Assembly (NCBI GenBank): GCA_002428995.1
Contig: DIYJ01000015.1
Location: 124,001 to 188,000 of the forward strand
Length of the DNA stretch: 64,000 nucleotides
Direction of reading: 5' to 3'
From: Flavobacteriales bacterium UBA6057
Lineage (GTDB): Bacteria; Bacteroidota; Bacteroidia; Flavobacteriales_G; Salibacteraceae
This document shows, piece after piece, positions 56,131 to 64,000 of the stretch (positions are counted from its first letter, which is position 1; each line of letters opens with the position of its first letter). Both the position numbers and the translations under genes were made by a program. Under the pieces are notes generated by a model. The model made no database searches, was not told the DNA's origin, and saw only the letters and a program-made list of their open reading frames with translations.

Positions 56131-56160
56131 TTTGTCTTGGCCAATCGTGGTGTATTTTCG
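56131..56160 (+). promoter_or_regulatory. candidate promoter of the gene at 56166, nearly leaderless
   Basis: TTTG (56131-56134) and TATTTTCG (56153-56160) are 18 bp apart. The -7 box ends five bases before the ATG. It matches the phylum consensus with one mismatch (C for T). Confidence 0.5.
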
Positions 56161-56165
56161 ACACT

Positions 56166-57914
56166 ATGAGCCGAAGGCTGATTTTCCCGTTTCTATCATT
56201 TTGTTTCCTGGTGAATCTTGCTGTTACCGCACAGGAATCTGAAGTGCTGATGCTCGAAGCAACCATTGTTGACTTTGAGACGAGCGAGCCGCTGCCTTAC
56301 GTCACGGTTTACAACCTTGGGAATGGAACGGGAACGGTCTCTAACAACGAAGGCTTTTTCAGGCTTGCGGGCGTTTCAACCGAGGATACGGTTCGTTTCT
56401 CCTTTGTAGGCTACACCACCCTGAAGCTTTCCGGCAGTGAACTTCAGAGGAGCAATCGGACACTGAAATTGGAACGAAAGCCTGCCATGCTCTCAGAGTT
56501 TACGCTGCTGGGAGATTGGTCGGTACTGTACAAGCTCATCCAGCGTGCGCGCAAAGCGCAGACCTATCGCAAGCAAAGCGCCAAGACTTACTTCTCGCTG
56601 GAATCGTTTGCGAATGATCAGCGGGTAGAGCTTTTAGAGTGTTACTACAACGGTCATTTTGCGGGTTATGACATTCAGAAACTGGAGTTGAAAAACGGCC
56701 GCATTGCGCTGGCAGAGTTTGGCAATCGCTTTTTCGTGTCTACCGAGAGTTCTAAGGCGATCTACTCTCACGAACTGTTTGGGGACAATCCTTACTTCCC
56801 TGCAAGTCCCTTCCAGTTAACCAAAGGCCGCCTGAAAAAAGACTACGACCTGCGCTTGCTGAGCAAGTACAAGGACGAACAGGATAACCTAATTTTTGTC
56901 ATCGATTTCACACCGCGGGACTCTACGGATGATCTGTTTAGCGGCCAGGTTTGGATCGATTCGCTGACTGCGGATATCTACAAGGTGAACCTTCAAAAAC
57001 GCAGTGCGAAGAATCATCCGTTTCTACCTATGGGTAATGTGAAGCGACTGGATCGCATTGATCTGGACATCACCAAGAACTTCAAACCCGCGGACAAAGG
57101 GATGATCTTTGAATCGGTGAATTTCGACTACAGTGTGCATTACACGACCAACAAAAGCGAAAAGCTTGTGACAGATACACGCGCGGTACTCATAGGATAC
57201 AACTCTGAAGAGCTCTTTCGCCTACCCCAATTTGATTTTATCGATGCTCGCTACGGTGATTATGTGAAGATCAATGCGGCACCGTACAATGCCTTTTTCT
57301 GGGAGAATATGAATGAGTTTGCGGACGACAGTCGTGCAGAGAAGAATCAGCTCTTCTTACCCGGGAATTCGGCACTTACCGATCGTGACATGTTTGGAGA
57401 CAATGAATTCTTTGTGGGTGGTGTTCTGCAGCAACCTTATGTCCATTGGAATGGGGATCCTGTTTTTTTGGCGGGTGGCGGGGCGATCAAAACACCTCGG
57501 GAAGAATGGCAGGGAACGCTGCCTTCTGAGCGCTATGCGTTGACGGTGAAGTACTACCTGGATATCAATAGCTTTGATAATGAACTCCATTTCCTTTCGG
57601 CCAATGTGTTGGATCCGTTTGAGACTTACTACGACTACAAGATGAATCCGGTGGATCACATGTTTGTCAACATGTATTTCGACCTTTTTGAAATCCACTA
57701 CCGTGAAATGGTGAAGGCTCTGGAGCGCTGCGATTGTGACGAAAGCCGCATGGAAGAGATCTTTGACGAATACACCGAAAAAGCGAAAGAGCAAGGCAAG
57801 CTCTTCAGGTATGAGGTGAACCGCGGAAAGAATTGGGGGCAGATGGAAAAGTGGGATCGTCACATTTTTGATGTGTTGCAGATTAGCAACATCGAGCGAT
57901 TTCAAGGAAAATAG
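56166..57914 (+). CDS. exported protein with carboxypeptidase-like regulatory domain
   Basis: A 582-residue protein. A signal peptide of about 22 residues ends AVTAQ. Residues about 28-100 form the beta-sandwich CarboxypepD-regulatory-like domain seen in many TonB-dependent and surface proteins of this phylum (ATIVDFETSEPLPYVTVYN, then GTVSNNEGFFRL). The rest, about 110-560, is beta-rich with aromatic residues and has no recognised domain. No T9SS tail or lipobox is present, so it may stay in the periplasm or outer membrane. It follows the hybrid sensor by 52 bp but has its own promoter-like boxes. Confidence 0.75.
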   Translation: MSRRLIFPFLSFCFLVNLAVTAQESEVLMLEATIVDFETSEPLPYVTVYNLGNGTGTVSNNEGFFRLAGVSTEDTVRFSFVGYTTLKLSGSELQRSNRTLKLERKPAMLSEFTLLGDWSVLYKLIQRARKAQTYRKQSAKTYFSLESFANDQRVELLECYYNGHFAGYDIQKLELKNGRIALAEFGNRFFVSTESSKAIYSHELFGDNPYFPASPFQLTKGRLKKDYDLRLLSKYKDEQDNLIFVIDFTPRDSTDDLFSGQVWIDSLTADIYKVNLQKRSAKNHPFLPMGNVKRLDRIDLDITKNFKPADKGMIFESVNFDYSVHYTTNKSEKLVTDTRAVLIGYNSEELFRLPQFDFIDARYGDYVKINAAPYNAFFWENMNEFADDSRAEKNQLFLPGNSALTDRDMFGDNEFFVGGVLQQPYVHWNGDPVFLAGGGAIKTPREEWQGTLPSERYALTVKYYLDINSFDNELHFLSANVLDPFETYYDYKMNPVDHMFVNMYFDLFEIHYREMVKALERCDCDESRMEEIFDEYTEKAKEQGKLFRYEVNRGKNWGQMEKWDRHIFDVLQISNIERFQGK

Positions 57915-58101
57915 TCTCATTGCATATCCAGCGTGATACGGGAAAGGCGAGTGAGATAGAGTCGACCTCCACACATACATCTCATTTCTTATCTGTATCA
58001 AGGTTTAGAGTCACCTGGATCAATGAAGATGCATGAATGTGGAGTGCAAATAACTATTGAGCTTGGGCGCTAGCTCGATGCTGGAAAGTGTTTTGCGTAG
58101 C

Positions 58102-59100
58102 TTATTCTGCAGTTGCCGTAAAAACAGAACTGCCTATAAGTAAGTTGGGATTAATCTGTGGGTCTGATGCTATGCAAAGGAAGGACTCGACTCTAATGAT
58201 ACAGTCTCGCTTGTACCAACCTGTGAGATCCGAAGATATGTAGTCAAAGTCCCAAACTGGTTTGTCCTTCAAGTTTGAACATCGCAGCAGGCATAAGCCT
58301 TGAAATCCATTTGCCGAACCATCATAGAGTATAGATTCTTCCTCATGACCTGCGTTAGTATAAGTTGTTTCGGTAATATTCACTCGTATCAAAACCCCAT
58401 AATGATTAACGTTGGAACCAGACTCAGATACGAGATCAACGAGCCGGGAACCATATATCCTTATTGGAAGCCGGTTCGCTTTTGGTTTATTCAGAATTTC
58501 AATGTCTGCTCTAACTTTGGAGAAACGGTCATTCACGTTTTGATTTTCGGAATACAAAATTGCAGGGTCAAACCGAGTGGAATCTTTGTAGTTAATCAGC
58601 TTTTTTTTCGCCATGTCCAGCTCTTCTTGCTTAATTCTTAGCTCGATCCTCAGGCTGTCCGCGATCTTAGCTTGATCAGACGATAGTTCTATCACCTGGC
58701 CACCATCCTTCTTTCTTTTGACTCGAAGCTTTTGTCGAACCTTTTCCAATTCTCTAATGACAGAATCCCGCTGATGATTGGCCTGAATCACCTCTTGCAT
58801 AAGGACTAGCTTTTCTTTGTAAGATCTAATGGTGTCTTCAGAAGCTTTGGCCTGAATGACGGTGTTCTCAATTTCCCTTTTTTGAGCCCAGAGACTATCG
58901 CTGAGTGCCCTAAACCCATTCGTATCCAGAGCAAGTTGCTGAATCATCTCTTCGTTCTGTTGTATTTGGTGCGCGGCAGCCTCTACCTCATCGGTGTATC
59001 CATAAATCAATACGGCCGAAACGAGAAAAACCATCAAGACCGCTCCGGCTACCATTACCGAAACAGAATACGATTTTCGGTATGAATCAATCTCCGTCAT
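58102..59100 (-). CDS. membrane-anchored coiled-coil protein of unknown function
   Basis: A 332-residue protein. One membrane segment at about 15-36 is followed by a long coiled coil (about 38-190, rich in Glu/Gln/Lys) and a globular beta-type C-terminal domain. The coiled coil should extend into the periplasm or cytoplasm; orientation is unclear. I recognise no family. Its start overlaps the stop of the upstream gene (59087-59659) by 14 bp, so the two form one operon. Local base composition looks AT-richer than neighbouring genes, which may suggest recent arrival. Confidence 0.7.
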   Translation of the reverse strand: MTEIDSYRKSYSVSVMVAGAVLMVFLVSAVLIYGYTDEVEAAAHQIQQNEEMIQQLALDTNGFRALSDSLWAQKREIENTVIQAKASEDTIRSYKEKLVLMQEVIQANHQRDSVIRELEKVRQKLRVKRKKDGGQVIELSSDQAKIADSLRIELRIKQEELDMAKKKLINYKDSTRFDPAILYSENQNVNDRFSKVRADIEILNKPKANRLPIRIYGSRLVDLVSESGSNVNHYGVLIRVNITETTYTNAGHEEESILYDGSANGFQGLCLLRCSNLKDKPVWDFDYISSDLTGWYKRDCIIRVESFLCIASDPQINPNLLIGSSVFTATAE

Positions 59101-59659
59101 CTGGGTTGCGTTTGAAGCGCGAGAAAACCTTAGTGTAAAATCCTTCAGTATGTCTTATTACCAGTGCTTCGGCTTTGCGTAAATCCTTCTTTAGTAACTT
59201 CAGCTCGTCTTGGATTTCCTTGTTACGATATGGCAGCTCGGATTCGTCACCGACTTTGCATCTCTCAATGATTTGATCAAGTAGCCAGTAGCACTTCAGA
59301 TATACCCTCAGGTAATAGGTGTTTCGCTTATGTATTGTCCAAATGAAGATCAGTACAGATCCGGGTGCGAAAGGCAACAGAGCCTTCGTCTTGGTGTCTA
59401 TGCTGTTAGTGTTTATTTCCCAAGGAAGTTCAACCATAAGAGAGAGAAGGTAGCAGGCAATAAATGAAATGCACAAAAAGAGAGGTGAAATCAAGAAGAT
59501 CCTAAGGGCAGTTCGCATCTTCAACCGTGATCTTATTTCACTATTGAATTCAGTTTGACGCTGCGAATAGTGCTTGATGTCAGCCGCCCAAAAACCTGGA
59601 CTGGAATCAGGTTTGGTGGTTTCTGTTTGATCAATCTGCAGTTGTAGGATTTTGCTCAT
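59087..59659 (-). CDS. small two-pass membrane protein of unknown function
   Basis: A 190-residue protein with a soluble N-terminus (about 45 residues), two membrane segments (about 52-75 and 92-108) and a charged helical C-terminus rich in Lys/Glu. No signal peptide or known motif is seen. It is the first gene of a two-gene operon with the coiled-coil protein (14-bp overlap). A partner in one membrane complex is the simplest reading. Confidence 0.7.
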   Translation of the reverse strand: MSKILQLQIDQTETTKPDSSPGFWAADIKHYSQRQTEFNSEIRSRLKMRTALRIFLISPLFLCISFIACYLLSLMVELPWEINTNSIDTKTKALLPFAPGSVLIFIWTIHKRNTYYLRVYLKCYWLLDQIIERCKVGDESELPYRNKEIQDELKLLKKDLRKAEALVIRHTEGFYTKVFSRFKRNPDDGD

Positions 59660-59691
59660 TTAATTAACACCAAGTTGTTCAAAAATAACAA

Positions 59692-59716
59692 TTAAGTATA
59701 GATATAAAATACTTAA
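59692..59716. repeat. 8-bp dyad upstream of the membrane operon
   Basis: TTAAGTAT (59692-59699) and ATACTTAA (59709-59716) form a perfect inverted repeat with a 9-bp AT-rich centre, 33 bp upstream of the ATG at 59659 in an AT-rich intergenic stretch. It may be an operator. Confidence 0.4.
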
Positions 59717-59789
59717 AACGTTAGTTTTTAATGTGTCGGAATTCAAATGAGTAAGCAGTCATATATGGCCGCTATTCCCATATTTGGTC

Positions 59790-60377
59790 ATGATCTATGA
59801 ATTTGAGGGCTATAAACCTGTCATCCACGAGAGCGCTTTCATCCATCCGCAGGCGGCTGTCACTGGGAATGTATTCATTGGGAAAAACGTTTACATCGGC
59901 CCTGGAGCAGCTATTCGCGGTGACTGGGGAAAGATTGTGATCGAAGACGGTTGTAATGTGCAGGAGAATTGCACCATCCATATGTTTCCCGGTGTTGAAA
60001 TACGCCTGCATGAAGGGGCGCATGTGGGACATGGAGCCATTGTTCATGGTGCCACGCTCGGCCGCAATTGCCTGATTGGGATGAATGCTGTGTTGATGGA
60101 TGAGGTGGTGATCGGAGATGAGTGCATCGTGGGTGCTCTCTGTTTTGTACCGGCCAAAACACAAATCCCTCCTCGCAAGGTGGTGGTCGGGAATCCTGCC
60201 AAGATTGTAAAGGACGTGAGCGATGACATGATTCAGTGGAAGACCAAGGGCACAGAGCTCTATCAGAAATTGCCTTCTGATTGCTACGCTACACTGCGGG
60301 AGTGCGAACCCTTGAGAGAGGTTGAACCCAACCGGCCTGAACAGCAAAAAATCTACGACCTATGGAAAAATCAGTAG
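59790..60377 (+). CDS. paaY: PaaY-like hexapeptide-repeat thioesterase/transferase
   Basis: A 195-residue left-handed beta-helix protein of the gamma-carbonic-anhydrase-like family. Hexapeptide repeats run from about residue 18 to 140 (GNVFIGKNVYIGPGAAIRGD, then GHGAIVHGATLGRNCLIGMN). The C-terminal ~50 residues match PaaY of the phenylacetate pathway, a thioesterase that releases CoA from dead-end intermediates. The ATG at 59790 is preferred over a TTG at 59784. It overlaps the YCII gene and lies upstream of paaZ, which supports the name. Confidence 0.88.
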   Translation: MIYEFEGYKPVIHESAFIHPQAAVTGNVFIGKNVYIGPGAAIRGDWGKIVIEDGCNVQENCTIHMFPGVEIRLHEGAHVGHGAIVHGATLGRNCLIGMNAVLMDEVVIGDECIVGALCFVPAKTQIPPRKVVVGNPAKIVKDVSDDMIQWKTKGTELYQKLPSDCYATLRECEPLREVEPNRPEQQKIYDLWKNQ

Positions 60378-60748
60378 TCCTCGCCCTTGCCCTTTTGTGC
60401 CTTTGTGTGGCAGGAGTGAGCCAGGAGAAAGAAGCGCCACGCGAGTTTGAAATGACCGAGGGCGACACTACGTATACCATGAAGCAGTATGTCTTCTGCC
60501 TCTACCTGAGTGGTGACAATCGCTCACAGTCTGAAGAAGAAGCGCAGGCTTTGCAGGCACAGCACATGAATCATATGAATTCCATGGCTGAAGAAAAGGG
60601 CTTGATCGTAGCTGGACCTTTTGGTGATGAATCCGAAAAGCGAGGCATTCTGGTCTTTGATGTGGCTACTACGGAAGAGGCAGAAGAAGCAATCAGTTCG
60701 GATCCTGCTGTGAAGGCCGGGCGATTGACCTATGAGTGTCACCCCTAG
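60362..60748 (+). CDS. exported YCII-domain protein
   Basis: A 128-residue protein. An N-terminal signal (about 1-20, ending GVSQ) precedes a YCII-like alpha-beta domain of about 90 residues with AEEKGLIVAGPFGDESEKRG, the family's conserved GPF...RG loop. The position inside the Paa cluster is shared by a 16-bp overlap with paaY and same strand as paaZ. YCII proteins may act as small hydrolases; the role here is unknown. A signal peptide on a YCII protein is slightly unusual but occurs in this phylum. Confidence 0.8.
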   Translation: MEKSVVLALALLCLCVAGVSQEKEAPREFEMTEGDTTYTMKQYVFCLYLSGDNRSQSEEEAQALQAQHMNHMNSMAEEKGLIVAGPFGDESEKRGILVFDVATTEEAEEAISSDPAVKAGRLTYECHP

Positions 60749-60873
60749 TGGGCAGCCAAGGGAACCTGCCTGAAATAGAAAGTCGAGTAAGTATATTCGC
60801 GAAAGGCCCGGGAAGGGTGAGTCGAGAGGCTTGTTCAGGGCACATAAATCACTAGAACACAACATTGCAACAT

Positions 60874-62919
60874 ATGAAGATCAAGAACTATGTACAAGGC
60901 CAGTGGGTCGAGGGTGAAGGGGAAGAATTGGTGGCTTACAACGCGATCAATGGTGAGGCGATTGGCGCGGTTTCCAGTGCCGGGCTCGACTACAAGGCCA
61001 TGCTGGATTATGCACGAAATACGGGTGGTCCTGCATTGCGTAAAATGACCTTCCAGGAACGGGGAAGAATGCTCAAGGCATTGGCCCTTTACCTGATCGA
61101 GCGCAAAGAGAAGTTCTACACGCTGAGTGCCGCTACTGGTGCCACGCGCGTGGATAGCTGGATCGACATTGAAGGAGGTATCGGGAACCTATTTGCTTAC
61201 GCTTCGCTCAGGAGACAATTTCCGGATCTGCCTTATGCCGTGGAGGGTGATGTTGCTCCTCTGTCAAAAGGAGGGTCGTTCATTGGTCATCACATCTTGG
61301 TGCCTAAGCGCGGTGTTGCCGTTCATATCAATGCCTTCAACTTCCCAATCTGGGGCATGCTGGAGAAAATTGCAGTGAACCTACTGGCCGGAGTTCCAGC
61401 AGTAGTGAAGCCTTCGGAGATCACAGGCTACCTCACCGAGCTGATGGTCAAGGAAATCCTCGACTCTAAGATTCTTCCGGAAGGAAGCTTGCAACTGGTG
61501 AGCGGCCTTGGCCGTGGAATCATTGATCATGTTACCAATCAGGATGTGGTTACGTTCACGGGTTCTGCCGCCACCGGGCGAAAGCTGAAGGCATTGCCAC
61601 ACATCACTGAAAACTCGGTTCCTTTCAACCTCGAAGCAGACTCGCTGAATGCTTCCATGCTGGGCGAAGATGCTGCTCCCGGTACCCCTGAATTCGACAT
61701 CTTCATCAAGGCTGTAAGAGCGGAGATTACCGTGAAAGCAGGACAAAAGTGTACCGCCATTCGAAGGATCATTGTCCCTGAAAAATACATGGAGGATGTA
61801 CAAATCGCTCTTGGCAAGCAGCTGGCCAAAACCACTATTGGAGACCCATCCGTTGATGGTGTTCGAATGGGTTCGCTGGCTTCTCGATTGCAGGTGGAGC
61901 GTGTGCGCCAGAATGTTGAGCTGCTGATGAAAGAGCAGGACATTGTGTATGGAGACATGGACAACTTTGATGTAGTTGGAGCAGACAAGGACAAAGGCGC
62001 GTTCTTCAGTCCCATCCTGTTCCGCAACGATGATCCGTTCAACAAAACGGCCGTGCACGACATTGAAGCCTTTGGTCCGGTGAGCACGCTCATTCCCTAC
62101 AAGGACATGGACGAGGCAATCCGCATCACCGAAATGGGTAAAGGCTCATTGGTGACTTCGATCGTTACTGCCGATGATAACATTGCCAAGGAATTTGTAC
62201 TCAATACAGCACATCTCCACGGCCGTATTCTGGTGCTGAACGAGCGATGCGCCAAGGAAAGCACGGGTCATGGTTCGCCCATGCCACTGCTGAGCCACGG
62301 TGGACCTGGTAGAGCAGGAGGTGGCGAAGAAATGGGTGGTGTAAGAGGTGTGAAACACTACATGCAGCGTACGGCCATTCAGGGTCATCCTGAAACGATC
62401 ACACGCATCACGGAGCAATTCCAGGTTGGAGCAGATCAGCCAGAAGCCAATCCGCATGTATTCCGCCAGCACTTTGAGGAGTTGACGGTGGGAGATACCG
62501 TCTTCACCCATAAGCACACGATCACGGAGGCGGACATCGTGAACTTTGCGAATGTGAGTGGCGATAACTTCTATGCACACATGGATGCTACCTCACTGGA
62601 TGGAACCATCTTCGAGGAGCGCGTTGCACATGGGTATTTCTTGCTTTCGAAGGCGGCAGGACTCTTTGTTGATCCTAAGAAGGGGCCAGTGTTGTTGAAC
62701 TATGGAGTGGAGCAGGCTCGTTTTACCAAGCCGGTTTATTTCGGTACTACGGTGGGTGTTCGCTTTACGGTGAAGGAGAAGATTGATCAGGAGAAGCGCA
62801 GTGAGGATGATGTGGCGAAGGGTATCGTGAAGTTCTTGGTGGATATGTATGATGATGAAGGAGAGACGGTTGCTATTGCTACGATTCTTACGATGGTGAA
62901 GAAGCTGGATCAGTCTTAG
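60874..62919 (+). CDS. paaZ: bifunctional PaaZ: oxepin-CoA hydrolase / semialdehyde dehydrogenase
   Basis: A 681-residue fusion. The N-terminal ~525 residues form an aldehyde dehydrogenase (catalytic Cys near 293 in AGQKCTAIRR; Glu in FNLEADSLN). The C-terminal ~150 residues form a MaoC-type hydratase (ITEADIVNFANVSGDNFYAH) that opens the oxepin-CoA ring. Together they convert oxepin-CoA to 3-oxo-5,6-dehydrosuberyl-CoA in phenylacetate breakdown. The ATG at 60874 gives the usual KIKNYVQGQW start. Ring-epoxidase genes (paaABCDE) are not in the window. Confidence 0.95.
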   Translation: MKIKNYVQGQWVEGEGEELVAYNAINGEAIGAVSSAGLDYKAMLDYARNTGGPALRKMTFQERGRMLKALALYLIERKEKFYTLSAATGATRVDSWIDIEGGIGNLFAYASLRRQFPDLPYAVEGDVAPLSKGGSFIGHHILVPKRGVAVHINAFNFPIWGMLEKIAVNLLAGVPAVVKPSEITGYLTELMVKEILDSKILPEGSLQLVSGLGRGIIDHVTNQDVVTFTGSAATGRKLKALPHITENSVPFNLEADSLNASMLGEDAAPGTPEFDIFIKAVRAEITVKAGQKCTAIRRIIVPEKYMEDVQIALGKQLAKTTIGDPSVDGVRMGSLASRLQVERVRQNVELLMKEQDIVYGDMDNFDVVGADKDKGAFFSPILFRNDDPFNKTAVHDIEAFGPVSTLIPYKDMDEAIRITEMGKGSLVTSIVTADDNIAKEFVLNTAHLHGRILVLNERCAKESTGHGSPMPLLSHGGPGRAGGGEEMGGVRGVKHYMQRTAIQGHPETITRITEQFQVGADQPEANPHVFRQHFEELTVGDTVFTHKHTITEADIVNFANVSGDNFYAHMDATSLDGTIFEERVAHGYFLLSKAAGLFVDPKKGPVLLNYGVEQARFTKPVYFGTTVGVRFTVKEKIDQEKRSEDDVAKGIVKFLVDMYDDEGETVAIATILTMVKKLDQS

Positions 62920-62934
62920 GCTTTCGGGCGGGTT

Positions 62935-62977
62935 CACGCAGAGTTCGCAAAGGGAAGACACGCAGAGAACGCAAAGG
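62935..62977 (+). repeat. tandem 19-bp repeat abutting the GxxExxY start
   Basis: CACGCAGAGNNCGCAAAGG occurs at 62935-62953 (NN = TT) and 62959-62977 (NN = AA), with a 24-bp period. The ATG of the next gene follows directly at 62978, so the second copy supplies its ribosome-binding region. Confidence 0.8.
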
Positions 62978-63355
62978 ATGACGGAGAACGAGATTTCTTA
63001 TAAGATCATTGGTGCTTCTATTGAGTTGCATAAGGCGCTTGGGCCGGGATTACTGGAAAGTGTATATGAGGAGTCTTTAGCACTGGATTTGCGTGCCTCA
63101 GGTCTGAAGGTAAAGCAGCAGGTTTCAGTTCCCATGAGTTACAAGTCTTTGAATTTTGAACGTGGTTTTCGGTTGGATTTGCTAGTAGAGGACATGGTGA
63201 TCATTGAAATCAAATCGGTTCAGGCTATACTCCCGGTACATAAGTCTCAACTACTAACCTATTTGCGTTTGTCTGATCGAAGACTGGGCCTTCTTATCAA
63301 TTTCAACTCGAAAGTCTTGAAAGAGAGTATTCATCGTATTGCCAACGGACTTTAA
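62978..63355 (+). CDS. GxxExxY protein
   Basis: A 125-residue protein of the family named for its motif GLLESVY (Gly24, Glu27, Tyr30). Later D...EIK (about residues 60-75, in RLDLLVEDMVIIEIKS) fits a PD-(D/E)xK nuclease-like fold. The function of the family is unknown; it is often found in several copies per genome with short repeats alongside, as here. The ATG at 62978 directly follows the tandem repeat. Confidence 0.88.
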   Translation: MTENEISYKIIGASIELHKALGPGLLESVYEESLALDLRASGLKVKQQVSVPMSYKSLNFERGFRLDLLVEDMVIIEIKSVQAILPVHKSQLLTYLRLSDRRLGLLINFNSKVLKESIHRIANGL

Positions 63356-63392
63356 GCTCCAAAGCCTACGCATGTATGATCTTTGCGTGAAA

Positions 63393-63725
63393 ATGATCAA
63401 CTGGAAAAACAACAAAGCCCCCGAACCGCCCTACTACGCCTCCATCTTCCATTACTACCTCGGAGATGACCTGGAAGGCTATGCAGCAATGGACGACATC
63501 ACCCTGGAGCTTGCCCAGCAAAACCCGGGCTATCTCGGCTATGAAAGCCACAAGTCCAACGGCCGCGGTTCATTCATAAGCTACTGGAAGGACCTGGAGT
63601 CGATAGACGAATGGCGAAAGAATAGCACCCACATCAAAGCCAAAGCAGAAGGCATGAAGCGATGGTATAAATACTACCACTCCATGATCGCCAAGGTGGA
63701 GAGTGCCCGCTTTCATGAGCTCTGA
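63393..63725 (+). CDS. antibiotic biosynthesis monooxygenase (ABM)-like protein
   Basis: A 110-residue protein from the ATG at 63393; an ATG at 63372 would add seven residues. The pattern PPYYASIFHYY, then LAQQNPGYLGYES and SYWKDLESIDEWRKN fits ABM-domain proteins, small alpha-beta barrels that act as monooxygenases or haem-binding proteins. The conserved HIKAK and WYKYYHS segment follows as in related flavobacterial proteins. It lies 37 bp past the GxxExxY gene. Confidence 0.8.
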   Translation: MINWKNNKAPEPPYYASIFHYYLGDDLEGYAAMDDITLELAQQNPGYLGYESHKSNGRGSFISYWKDLESIDEWRKNSTHIKAKAEGMKRWYKYYHSMIAKVESARFHEL

Positions 63726-63786
63726 GCGGGATCAAACCTGAATTCAAGTAGTCGCGTCTTGTAGGAAACCTACTAACTACAAGCGC

Positions 63787-64000
63787 ATGACTACACCACG
63801 AAGCATCCTCCTTCTCTGCACATTGCTGGCAACGGCAGTTGGATTTTCTCAAACCTTCACGGCCAATGCCGGAGCAGACGTTTTGGTTTGTGTCCAGGCC
63901 ATAAACTTTGACACCAACTTCACGATTGGCGGCTCTCCAACGGCTGAAAACGGAACTGGTCCTTACACGTATAGATGGTATTCGGCTGATTCGGGTTGGA
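63787..64000 (+). CDS. secreted PKD-like protein, N-terminal fragment
   Basis: The ATG at 63787 opens a frame that runs off the window. A signal peptide of about 22 residues ends VGFSQ. The mature start, FTANAGADVLVC then IGGSPTAENGTGPYTYRWYS, has the NAGxD...GGxPTAxxGxxPYTYxW pattern of PKD/Ig-like repeats common in T9SS-exported adhesins of this phylum. The rest is outside the window, so a T9SS tail cannot be confirmed. A hairpin (63758-63783) lies just upstream of the start. Confidence 0.7.
   Translation, partial: MTTPRSILLLCTLLATAVGFSQTFTANAGADVLVCVQAINFDTNFTIGGSPTAENGTGPYTYRWYSADSGW

Noticed and set aside
62935..62977. CRISPR-like array.
   Set aside because: Only two repeat units with a 5-bp gap and no cas genes; it is a short tandem repeat.

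Overview
The window looks like chromosomal DNA from a member of the Bacteroidota, most likely a free-living flavobacterium-like organism. The signs are a type IX secretion (T9SS) C-terminal sorting domain, many lipoproteins and secreted proteins with N-terminal export signals, hybrid two-component regulators that end in an AraC helix-turn-helix, promoters of the TTTG / TAnnTTTG type, and weak use of Shine-Dalgarno sites with several TTG starts. A genus cannot be named from the sequence alone. No transposase, integrase, rRNA or CRISPR array was seen.

Layout. 1-2 kb: the end of an unknown gene, a lipoprotein and class I fructose-1,6-bisphosphatase. 2.1-5.9 kb: a tightly overlapping minus-strand operon of type III polyketide synthase, methyltransferase, FAD oxidoreductase and UbiA prenyltransferase, which looks like a phenolic-lipid or quinone pathway; a membrane hybrid histidine kinase lies just upstream. 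8-9.5 kb: an AhpD-like protein and its AraC-type neighbour. 9.7-13.1 kb: Mfd. 13.2-19.3 kb: a DedA-like membrane protein, small lipoproteins, and two paralogous cysteine-rich secreted proteins flanking an ALDH7-type dehydrogenase and a hydrolase. 19.5-21.5 kb: a DNA primase that has lost its zinc ligands. 21.5-27.5 kb: a T9SS propeller protein, a YwqK-like lipoprotein, an unknown exported protein, a KamA-like radical SAM protein, a Qnr-like pentapeptide protein and a hydrolase. 27.6-36.3 kb: PheT, a large repeat lipoprotein, an NfeD/flotillin pair and an SDR-CPBP-epimerase operon. 36.5 kb: initiator tRNA-Met with its promoter and terminator, followed by a decayed copy of the tRNA tail.

36.9-56.1 kb is the most striking region. 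Two adjacent genes encode secreted giants of 2055 aa (SpvB/TcB-like) and 3008 aa (RHS/YD-repeat, with a cysteine-rich segment, two inserted beta-rich modules, an RHS core and an unrecognised 311-aa tail). A TPR-containing hybrid sensor with an AraC output domain is divergently transcribed from them. The 429-bp shared intergenic region holds a helically phased array of YATGTY boxes and a strong dyad. Together these suggest a regulated, exported RHS shell system with no obvious immunity gene.

56.2-64 kb: a secreted protein with a carboxypeptidase-like domain, a two-gene membrane/coiled-coil operon of unknown function, a PaaY / YCII / PaaZ mini-operon for phenylacetate breakdown, a GxxExxY protein whose start abuts a tandem repeat, an ABM-like protein, and the start of a secreted PKD-like protein running off the edge.
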